A DNA stretch of 12,412 bases, from NCBI GenBank assembly GCA_021789755.1, contig JAJYJD010000084.1:1-12412 (forward strand). The letters run 5' to 3'. The stretch is from Bacteroidota bacterium (lineage in GTDB: Bacteria; Bacteroidota; Ignavibacteria; Kryptoniales; JAKASW01). Below, in pieces: positions 6,183 to 12,412 of the stretch (the first letter of the stretch is position 1; every line of letters starts with the position of its first letter). The translations under genes were made by a program, and so were the position numbers. The notes under the pieces are model-generated. The model searched no databases. It was not told the DNA's origin and worked only from the letters and a program-made list of their open reading frames with translations.

Positions 6183-8771
6183 ATGCAACCTCGTAACCGC
6201 TTTGGGCTGGCTTTTGGGCTGGCCATCATGGCTGTTTTCTGGATGGGTATTTTGGTTAGTCCGCTAAAAGTAGTGGCCCAGACAAATTACACGTTACAGC
6301 AAATAGCCGGCTTTGAAGGGAGCACCCCAGCTTTCTGGAATATCGGTAACCGCCCGTCAGGCAGTACTCTGACCTGGGCTACTGATCAGTATCTTTCTAT
6401 GGGGCACTCCATAGAAATACAAAAGAGTGCGACCTCTGATTCTGCGGCCTGGATTTCGGATAACATGTGTGATATTTGGTCGCCGAATGTTCCTGCAAAT
6501 GTCGATCTCTTATTCGGCGCCTGGATCAAAACTTCGGGCGTAAACACAAATCCAACTTCCGATGATCAGAAATGGTATGTCGCATATACCTTCTATGATA
6601 CTCTAGGCGCTTTGATCGGAACTGTCGAACTCCCAATCGATCAATCGCAGGCTACAAGCTCAGGATGGATTGCAGACACAACCGCAGTTGGTCAGGTTTC
6701 ATTGCCGAAGGACGCCTACAAAATGATTATCAGTTTTGTGGGCGGTAAGAATGCAACCGGAACTGTTTGGGCAGATAATTTCATCTTCGAGGGACGAGGA
6801 GGAGCCTGGGCCGGTCAGGATTGGAACACGGCTTTAGGAGTGCCCACGGGGTGGTATTATTGGCTGCCGCCAAATGGTGGGAATGACGGACTGCTAAATT
6901 CCGGATTTGAAAACACGCTGATTACAAACACAACCGCTCATTCCGGAAATTATTCCTTGGAATTCAATATGCCTGCAGGCAGGGATGCTCACGACGGTTT
7001 CGTCAGCACTCACCGTTTACCCTTCAGTGCGATCGATCCAACCATTAAACCCGGAGATATCATTCAGATAGGCGTTTGGATTAAAGGGAGTAATCTGGTC
7101 CCTGATTCAGCCGCCGCTCATCCAACCACATGGTCGGTCGGCATTACCCCGCAGTTCTTTACCAAGCTTGGCAACAACGACGGATTTGACGGCACCGGGA
7201 GTGACTATAATTTCACATTCCCCAACGTAACCTCATTTAACTGGACGAAGTATACCGTCGATGTGCCGGTTCCGACAAATCCAGCTACAGCCGGTATGGA
7301 AATCAGGCTTCATGTTTATTCCACTTTCACTGGCACCGTGTATTTTGATGATGTGAGTGTTACAAAGGTCACTAATCCGACATTCTCTCAAATTGCCGGA
7401 TTTGAGGCTGATGAGCCGGCGTTCTGGTACATGGGAAACAATCCCGGCAATAGCATAATGAGCTGGGCTACAGATCAGTCGTTGTCGATGGGACATTCTC
7501 TTAAAATTCAGAAGGGCGTTACAAGCGACTCTGCCGCATGGGTTTCAGAAAACATGTGCGACATCTGGTCGCCAAATGTTCCTGCCAATGTCGATCTTCT
7601 GTTCGGTGCCTGGGTAAAGACTCAAAATGTCAACACGAATCCGACATCAGATGATCAGAGATGGTATGTAGCCTACACATTTTATGATACGACTGGTGCA
7701 TTGATTGGCACCGTTGAACTGCCGATCGATCAATCACAGGCCTCAAGTACCGGATGGGTCGCGGATACTACCGCTGTCGGTCAGATTTCTTTGCCGAAGG
7801 ACGCCTACAAAATGATTATCAGTTTTGTCGGCGGCAGAAATGCGACCGGAACAGTCTGGGCGGATAATTTCATCTTCGAGGGAAGAGGAGCCTGGGCCGG
7901 TCAAGATTGGAATACATCTCTAGGAGTGCCAAACGGCTGGTATTATTGGCTGCCGCCAAACGGTGGAAATGACGGCCTTCTAAATTCCGGATTCGAAAAT
8001 ACAGTTGTTACGGACTCCGCTGCTCATTCCGGAAACTATTCACTAGAATTCAACCTGCCTGCCGGAAGAGATACGCATGACGGCTTCGTGAGCACTCATA
8101 GAATGCCTTTCACTTCTATTGACTCCACAATCGCTCCCGGTGATTATATCACGGTCGGTCTCTGGATTAAGGCAAGCAATCTGGAACCGGATTCAGCAGC
8201 TGCGCACCCAGGGCAGTGGGGCGTTGGAATAACTCCGCAATTCTTTACCAAACTGGGAAATAACGATGGCTTTGATGGAACTGGACCGGATTCGGTATTC
8301 ACTTTGCCGGCAGTCACATCATTCAACTGGACTCAATTCAACGTCACCTTTCAGGTGCCGAGCGACAAGGTTTATACCGGTGCGGAATTCCGCATTCATA
8401 TATATTCCTTGTTCACGGGTAAAGTATATTTTGACGATATGACTGTTGAGAAGAGTGTCACCGCCGTCAGAGATGTCGGAGTACTAATTCCGGCGAAGTT
8501 CCAGGTTTTCCAGAACTATCCCAATCCGTTTAATCCGACAACCACCATAAGTTATGCGTTGCCCAAATCCTCGCTCGTCAGAGTGGTAATCTATGATGTC
8601 CTTGGGCGGGAAGTGAAAACGCTCGTCAACGATAAGCAGGCACCTGGCGTGCACAATCTTATCTGGGACGGATTAAATAGTTCCGGACAGCAAGTCGCCA
8701 GCGGAATCTATTTCTATAGAATTACCGCCGGCAGCAATGTACAAGCAAAAAAGATGCTTCTCCTGAAGTAA
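6183..8771 (+). CDS. Secreted protein of two tandem 363-residue units with T9SS C-terminal sorting domain
   Basis: This 862-residue protein is exported by a signal peptide (residues 1-32, likely cleavage VVA-QT) and ends in a T9SS sorting domain (773-862: 'NYPNPFNPTTT', 'IYDVLGREVKTL', 'SGIYFYRI', basic 'KKMLLLK'). The mature part is two long copies of one unit, residues 41-403 and 404 to about 758, each opening 'QIAGFE..PAFW'. Each unit splits into two beta-rich modules: one ending 'GTVWADNFIFEGRG' and a second running from 'AWAGQDWNT' to 'VYFDD(V/M)(S/T)V'. The 'YFDD' strand near the end is typical of carbohydrate-binding jelly rolls of the CBM4/9 kind, so four glycan-binding-like modules are a reasonable reading. 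I see no catalytic domain. The protein probably sits on the cell surface or is released. The gene follows the kinase pseudogene by 88 bases and is closed by a strong hairpin. The family is not named with certainty. Confidence 0.9.
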   Translation: MQPRNRFGLAFGLAIMAVFWMGILVSPLKVVAQTNYTLQQIAGFEGSTPAFWNIGNRPSGSTLTWATDQYLSMGHSIEIQKSATSDSAAWISDNMCDIWSPNVPANVDLLFGAWIKTSGVNTNPTSDDQKWYVAYTFYDTLGALIGTVELPIDQSQATSSGWIADTTAVGQVSLPKDAYKMIISFVGGKNATGTVWADNFIFEGRGGAWAGQDWNTALGVPTGWYYWLPPNGGNDGLLNSGFENTLITNTTAHSGNYSLEFNMPAGRDAHDGFVSTHRLPFSAIDPTIKPGDIIQIGVWIKGSNLVPDSAAAHPTTWSVGITPQFFTKLGNNDGFDGTGSDYNFTFPNVTSFNWTKYTVDVPVPTNPATAGMEIRLHVYSTFTGTVYFDDVSVTKVTNPTFSQIAGFEADEPAFWYMGNNPGNSIMSWATDQSLSMGHSLKIQKGVTSDSAAWVSENMCDIWSPNVPANVDLLFGAWVKTQNVNTNPTSDDQRWYVAYTFYDTTGALIGTVELPIDQSQASSTGWVADTTAVGQISLPKDAYKMIISFVGGRNATGTVWADNFIFEGRGAWAGQDWNTSLGVPNGWYYWLPPNGGNDGLLNSGFENTVVTDSAAHSGNYSLEFNLPAGRDTHDGFVSTHRMPFTSIDSTIAPGDYITVGLWIKASNLEPDSAAAHPGQWGVGITPQFFTKLGNNDGFDGTGPDSVFTLPAVTSFNWTQFNVTFQVPSDKVYTGAEFRIHIYSLFTGKVYFDDMTVEKSVTAVRDVGVLIPAKFQVFQNYPNPFNPTTTISYALPKSSLVRVVIYDVLGREVKTLVNDKQAPGVHNLIWDGLNSSGQQVASGIYFYRITAGSNVQAKKMLLLK
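6303..7391 (+). repeat. Intragenic tandem repeat unit 1 (1089 bp)
   Basis: This is the first copy of a 363-codon unit inside the 6183-8771 gene, starting at Ile41. It aligns to the second copy with an exact 1089-base offset over its first half. A one-glycine difference ('EGRGGAWAG' here against 'EGRGAWAG' in copy 2) shifts the register afterwards. Protein identity is very high by eye, while many synonymous sites differ. Confidence 0.92.
7392..8456 (+). repeat. Intragenic tandem repeat unit 2
   Basis: This is the second copy of the unit, starting at Ile404 and ending at the 'YFDDMTVEKS' strand before a linker to the T9SS domain. The stretch 7791-7828 is identical to 6702-6739 over 38 bases, including all wobble positions, although flanking codons have diverged. 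Confidence 0.92.
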
Positions 8772-8778
8772 CTTGTCA

Positions 8779-8815
8779 TAACCTTCGGGGTCATGGTCTT
8801 TGACCCCGAAGGTTA
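8779..8815. terminator. Perfect 15-bp hairpin, probable bidirectional terminator
   Basis: TAACCTTCGGGGTCA (8779-8793) pairs without mismatch with 8801-8815 around a seven-base loop, starting eight bases after the stop codon of the secreted-protein gene. The stem is GC-rich in its inner half and strong enough to pause polymerase. The expected run of T residues is absent: the 3' side continues CTTAATAG. It may instead be an mRNA 3' stabiliser or processing site, but its position between two genes favours termination. Confidence 0.65.
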
Positions 8816-8880
8816 CTTAATAGCAGAGCAAGCATGTAATCCTCTTGCTTAACATTCAACAAGCAGCAAGTGAAAAAGCC

Positions 8881-11571
8881 ATGAGCAATTGTTACAAATT
8901 GGTAAGAAATCTCCTACAGTATTTTATAACCATGGCGCTTTTGTCCGTCAATCTCTTTGCCGGGACGACTGGCAAAATAGCCGGCAGAATCGTTGATGCC
9001 AAGACTAAAGATCCGATGATTGGTGTTAACGTGCTGATTGTTGGCTCATCTATGGGGGGCGCAACAGACATTAATGGGAACTATTTCATTTTGAATATAC
9101 CTCCGGGTGTCTATGAATTGAAAGCATCTACGGTTGGATATGGCGCGGTGGCGGTAGAGAATGTGCGCGTATCCGCGGATCAGACCACCAAACTTAATTT
9201 TGAATTGAGCGAAGAGGCGGTCCAGGTAAATACGGTTGTTGTTACGGCATCGAGGCCGCTGGTCCAGAAGGATCTTACTTCAACTCAGTCCAGTATTTCA
9301 GGAAGCAACATCTCCCGGCTTCCCGTTGAAGACGTGCAATCCGTCATAAATCTCCAGGCAGGCGTGGTGGACGGTCACTTCAGGGGCGGTAGGTTGGGCG
9401 AAGTAAAATATCTGATCGACGGCGTTTCGGTCAACGATGTCTATTCTGGCGACCCCACCATGGAAGCGGCTACCAACAGTATCCAGGAACTCCAGGTAAT
9501 TACCGGTACTTTTAATGCAGAGTACGGACAGGCGATGTCCGGCGTCGTAAATCAGATCACAAAAATCCCGGGAGATCATTACAGCGGCGGTCTCTCTGCC
9601 TATTCGGGGGATTACGTTACCTCGAGGAAGAGTCTCTTTCAGTATATGGGAGGTTTCAATCCGGCAAGAACGTACAACCTTCAGGGCAACTTGAGCGGAC
9701 CTGTTCCTTTAACGGATCAATTTGCCAAATTCTTCGCGTCTGCGAGATACCTCAGTGACGATGGTTATCTCTATGGCAAAAGAATTTTCAATCCATGGGA
9801 TTCTTCCAATTTCTCTTCTAATAATCCGAGTCAATGGTATGTCGGTGCTACAGGAAACGGACAGGATGTACCGATGAATTTTTCCCGGCAGCTGACTTTG
9901 CAGGGTAAACTGAATTTCAAGGTTGGGCAAAGCAGGGGAATAGTTGTTGAAGGACTCTTCCAGCGGCATGATTACGAAAATTATGACCACATGTTCATTT
10001 ATGATCCGGATGGAAATTACAAGAACTACGAATACAGTTATCTGGCCAGCATAAGCTACACTCACGTCTTCAGCAAGTCTGCATTTCTCGATTTGTTGGC
10101 TTCTAATTATACTTCGGACTACAAACAATACACATACGCAAATCCTCTTGATACATCGTATCAAAATCAGAATTTATTCAGTGAAGTAAGCGGCAATGCG
10201 CTTTATGTCGGTGGAACTCAGAACTGGCATTTCATGCACAATACAAAAACATATACTCTTAAAGCCGATCTTACCGATCAGCTTAACGACATTCATGAAT
10301 TGAAGACCGGCGTCGAAGCGGATTTAAATACTCTGGACTATCAGGATTTCCAGGTCCTTGTTGATGCATCAACCGGCAACAAACCTCAGCTGCCCACGCC
10401 AGGAACCTTTGACTATAATGTTTATCAAAACCATCCGTACCAGCTTGCAGCCTATGCCCAGGATAAAATCGAGCTTGATTACCTTGTAGTGAATATCGGA
10501 CTGCGGTTCGATTATTTTCAGCCCGATGGCAGTGTCCTTAATGACCCAAACAATATTGCCGTGCTCGATACCTTGCTGCCGCCGTTCCCGAGCCGGTATT
10601 TTCACAGGGCAAGCCCCAAATATCAGTGGAGCCCGAGGCTTGGCATTTCCTATCCGATAAGTGACAAGGGCGCGATACACATTTCATACGGACATTTCTT
10701 CCAGGTACCATCTTTCCAGTATCTTTATGATAATCCCAACTTCAGAATTCCGCTCACCGGAAATTACCCTGATTTGATCGGCAGTACCATTGGCAACGCA
10801 GATTTGAAGCCCCAGGAGACGGTAATGTATGAAATCGGATTGCAGCAAGCTTTAACGGATGTTATCGGATTAAACGTGACTGCCTATTACAAAGATATCC
10901 GAAACCTCTTGGGAGTGGAGCTCTTTGTAAAGAATAATTTCAAGAAGTTCGCCGAATACATAAACACAGATTACGGCGACGTCACCGGTATGACCATTTC
11001 ATTTGATAAAAGATTTACAGACGGCTTTGGGGCCAGCGTCGATTACACATTTCAGGTAGCCAAAGGTGATGCGTCGGATCCTAACGAAGTATATAACCTT
11101 GCACAGGCTTCTCCGCCGATTGAGGCAAATAAGCAATTGGTCCCGCTTGACTGGGATAGAAGACATTCATTGAACTTCACTCTCACGGCCGGAGTACCCG
11201 ATGATTTTATTGCAAGTGCAATCGGGCAGCTTGATTCCGGCCTGCCGTACACTCCTTCTTACCAGAACCAAAGGACTGGTTTGGAAAATAGCGCCAACAA
11301 GCCGACGTTTTTCAACGTCGACATTTATCTGACAAAATATCTAAAGCTGAGTGGAATGAATTTCTCTATCTTTGCAAAGATTTATAATTTGTTTGATACC
11401 CCGAATGAACTGGATGTGTTTACCGATACTGGCAGAGCCGGATATACTCTTGATGAAACGAGACCGCAGGCCCCGCCGAGGGGAGTCAACACGATACAGG
11501 AATATTTTACAAGACCGGATTTTTATTCGGCTCCAAGACAAGTGTTGCTTGGAATGTCAATGGAGTTTTGA
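8881..11571 (+). CDS. TonB-dependent outer-membrane receptor with N-terminal carboxypeptidase-regulatory-like domain
   Basis: An 896-residue receptor from ATG 8881. A TTG 12 codons upstream at 8845 would add residues before the signal peptide and has no ribosome site. Residues 1-28 are a signal peptide (hydrophobic core, end 'LFA-GTT'). About 31-110 is the beta-sandwich domain common in Bacteroidota receptors ('GKIAGRIVDAKTKDPMIGVN', 'GNYFILNIPPGVYEL'). 'NTVVVTASRP' follows in the usual TonB-box region, then the plug at about 125-230 ('LIDGVSVND', 'IQELQVITGTFNAEYGQAMSG') and a barrel of about 660 residues ending 'LGMSMEF' with the terminal Phe needed for barrel insertion. The size is nearer to Oar-like receptors than to SusC, and no SusD partner is seen downstream within the window. 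The substrate is unknown; the neighbourhood suggests a glycan or glycan product. The next gene starts 24 bases further in the same frame, probably in one operon. Confidence 0.93.
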   Translation: MSNCYKLVRNLLQYFITMALLSVNLFAGTTGKIAGRIVDAKTKDPMIGVNVLIVGSSMGGATDINGNYFILNIPPGVYELKASTVGYGAVAVENVRVSADQTTKLNFELSEEAVQVNTVVVTASRPLVQKDLTSTQSSISGSNISRLPVEDVQSVINLQAGVVDGHFRGGRLGEVKYLIDGVSVNDVYSGDPTMEAATNSIQELQVITGTFNAEYGQAMSGVVNQITKIPGDHYSGGLSAYSGDYVTSRKSLFQYMGGFNPARTYNLQGNLSGPVPLTDQFAKFFASARYLSDDGYLYGKRIFNPWDSSNFSSNNPSQWYVGATGNGQDVPMNFSRQLTLQGKLNFKVGQSRGIVVEGLFQRHDYENYDHMFIYDPDGNYKNYEYSYLASISYTHVFSKSAFLDLLASNYTSDYKQYTYANPLDTSYQNQNLFSEVSGNALYVGGTQNWHFMHNTKTYTLKADLTDQLNDIHELKTGVEADLNTLDYQDFQVLVDASTGNKPQLPTPGTFDYNVYQNHPYQLAAYAQDKIELDYLVVNIGLRFDYFQPDGSVLNDPNNIAVLDTLLPPFPSRYFHRASPKYQWSPRLGISYPISDKGAIHISYGHFFQVPSFQYLYDNPNFRIPLTGNYPDLIGSTIGNADLKPQETVMYEIGLQQALTDVIGLNVTAYYKDIRNLLGVELFVKNNFKKFAEYINTDYGDVTGMTISFDKRFTDGFGASVDYTFQVAKGDASDPNEVYNLAQASPPIEANKQLVPLDWDRRHSLNFTLTAGVPDDFIASAIGQLDSGLPYTPSYQNQRTGLENSANKPTFFNVDIYLTKYLKLSGMNFSIFAKIYNLFDTPNELDVFTDTGRAGYTLDETRPQAPPRGVNTIQEYFTRPDFYSAPRQVLLGMSMEF

Positions 11572-11595
11572 TTCAGAACTTTGAGGTGGATTGCC
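11572..11595 (+). promoter_or_regulatory. Short receptor/exported-protein gap with ribosome binding site
   Basis: Only 24 bases separate the receptor stop from the next start codon, and they hold GAGGTGG (11583-11589) seven bases before GTG 11596. There is no room for a terminator and none is seen, so both genes are likely read from one transcript. Confidence 0.65.
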
Positions 11596-12412
11596 GTGAA
11601 AACTAAATGTTCGTCGGATTATCTTTTGCTTCTTATCGGAATAATACTTCTGTGTTCATCAGGAAGCTTTGCACAGCAGATAGTCGATAAGAATAAGGGT
11701 AATCATAACTACACCAAAATGGGAATCATGGACGGCAATCTTGTCCAGACAGTTTTTTACAACTTCGGCGAAATTGCAGACTGGCAGAACCAGCCGACGT
11801 TGAGCGGGGTGTGGCCAAAAGGAACAAACCACACTTATGTCGACGGAGTCGCCATAATAGTTCAGGCGGAAGTAAACAAGGACGGACACACCTTTCATCC
11901 GCTTGAAACCAATTACTATGAATATACCCGGTATAATCCCGCTACCGGAGTCACTTACGGGTGGTGGCCGCTGCCCGGTTATGCAAATCCAAACCAGTCA
12001 AGTGTTGCGCGAAGCGATGATCCTACTACCTGGCCTTCGACATGGCCTGACAGACCAAGCGATTGGAACGGGCAGTGGGATGGCTTCTTCGGAAAGGGAA
12101 TCCGCAACGCCGATCTCGAATCATATTTCGTTTTCGATGACAATGAAGATCGCGATTACATAAATCAGTACGACTTTCACCCGGATGCTGAAGATACCAC
12201 AAGAGGCGGATTGGGAATGCAGGTTCACGGAAGAGGTTTTCAGTGGTCCCAGGTGTTAGCCGAGGATGTGATCTTCTGGTATTATGAAATTACGAACATG
12301 GGTACTACCGACTATCCAAAAACCTTGTTTGCTCAGTATGTCGACTGGGGAATAGGCGGTCACGACAACTCTTCGAACAACGCTGGCGATTACGATCAAC
12401 TTTTGAATATTT
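11596..12412 (+). CDS. Exported protein of unknown function, 5' part (runs off the right edge)
   Basis: GTG 11596 opens a frame that stays open to the window edge (272 codons). GAGGTGG at 11583-11589 is a good ribosome site, and the in-frame TGA of the receptor at 11569-11571 limits the start. The first 26 or so residues are a signal peptide ('YLLLLIGIILLCSSGSFA', cleavage before QQ). The Cys inside it does not fit a lipobox. The mature part is rich in aromatic residues and Asp/Asn, with an unusual Trp-spaced stretch at residues 141-165 (Trp146, 150, 157, 161, around 'DDPTTWPSTWPDRPSDW') and an acidic 'VFDDNEDRDY'. I do not recognise a named domain. The beta-rich 'VIFWYYEITNMG' segment suggests a surface protein. 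It may carry a T9SS tail beyond the window. It follows the TonB receptor closely, so the two probably act together. Confidence 0.82.
   Translation, partial: MKTKCSSDYLLLLIGIILLCSSGSFAQQIVDKNKGNHNYTKMGIMDGNLVQTVFYNFGEIADWQNQPTLSGVWPKGTNHTYVDGVAIIVQAEVNKDGHTFHPLETNYYEYTRYNPATGVTYGWWPLPGYANPNQSSVARSDDPTTWPSTWPDRPSDWNGQWDGFFGKGIRNADLESYFVFDDNEDRDYINQYDFHPDAEDTTRGGLGMQVHGRGFQWSQVLAEDVIFWYYEITNMGTTDYPKTLFAQYVDWGIGGHDNSSNNAGDYDQLLNI

Noticed and set aside
6201..6223. Two direct copies of TTTGGGCTGGC spaced 12 bases apart
   Set aside because: They encode the repeated 'FGLAFGLA' of the signal-peptide core, a common low-complexity outcome of hydrophobic coding; no mobile-element meaning.
8827..8849. 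Small inverted repeat AGCAAG/CTTGCT before the receptor gene
   Set aside because: Six pairs with an 11-base loop are easily reached by chance; there is no adjacent regulator or other copy in the window to support an operator.
8845..8880. TTG start adding 12 residues to the TonB receptor
   Set aside because: No ribosome site precedes it, and the added residues would push the signal peptide inward; ATG 8881 gives a normal signal peptide.
11596..11700. Lipoprotein signal suggested by a Cys in the last exported protein's leader
   Set aside because: The residues before the Cys are I-L-L, lacking the small residue at -1 required by a lipobox; an ordinary cleavage site 'FA-QQ' follows.

Overview
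The window looks like chromosome of a bacterium of the FCB group (Bacteroidota and relatives), most plausibly an Ignavibacteria- or Kryptonia-like lineage. The main reason is that two of its large secreted proteins end in the type IX secretion (T9SS) C-terminal sorting domain with the hallmark 'NYPNPFNP' opening and a 'SG(V/I)YFY' near the end. Base composition is roughly balanced. Several genes use clear Shine-Dalgarno sites, which is more common in those lineages than in classical Bacteroidetes. This placement is an inference from protein families, not from a marker gene.

Layout, all genes on the + strand: (1) the last 42 codons of an UgpC/MalK-type sugar ABC-transporter ATPase; (2) a 1069-residue secreted multidomain protein made of an unclassified N-terminal domain, a small beta domain, two Ig/PKD-like domains, a LamG-type jelly roll and a T9SS sorting domain; (3) a roughly 195-base control region holding a sigma70-like promoter with a perfect 12-bp LacI-family operator over the expected start site; (4) a LacI-family repressor; (5) a zinc-dependent medium-chain dehydrogenase, 11 bases downstream and probably translationally coupled; (6) a PfkB-family sugar kinase that overlaps the dehydrogenase stop but is a pseudogene: its N-terminal third is followed directly, in another frame, by its C-terminal tail, and the middle is gone; (7) an 862-residue secreted protein built from two tandem 363-residue units plus a T9SS domain; (8) a long perfect hairpin; (9) a TonB-dependent outer-membrane receptor; (10) the start of a further exported protein that runs off the window.

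Taken together this reads as a carbohydrate-use locus: inner-membrane sugar import (1), exported proteins that may bind or act on glycans outside the cell (2, 7), outer-membrane uptake (9), a local repressor (4) and cytoplasmic sugar oxidation or phosphorylation (5, 6). The substrate cannot be read from the sequence. The broken kinase suggests the catabolic branch is decaying or is supplied elsewhere, unless the deletion is an assembly error. The points most worth checking are the kinase deletion, the repressor/operator architecture, the internally duplicated secreted protein and the receptor plus downstream exported-protein pair. I saw no tRNA, rRNA, CRISPR array, insertion sequence or integration site.
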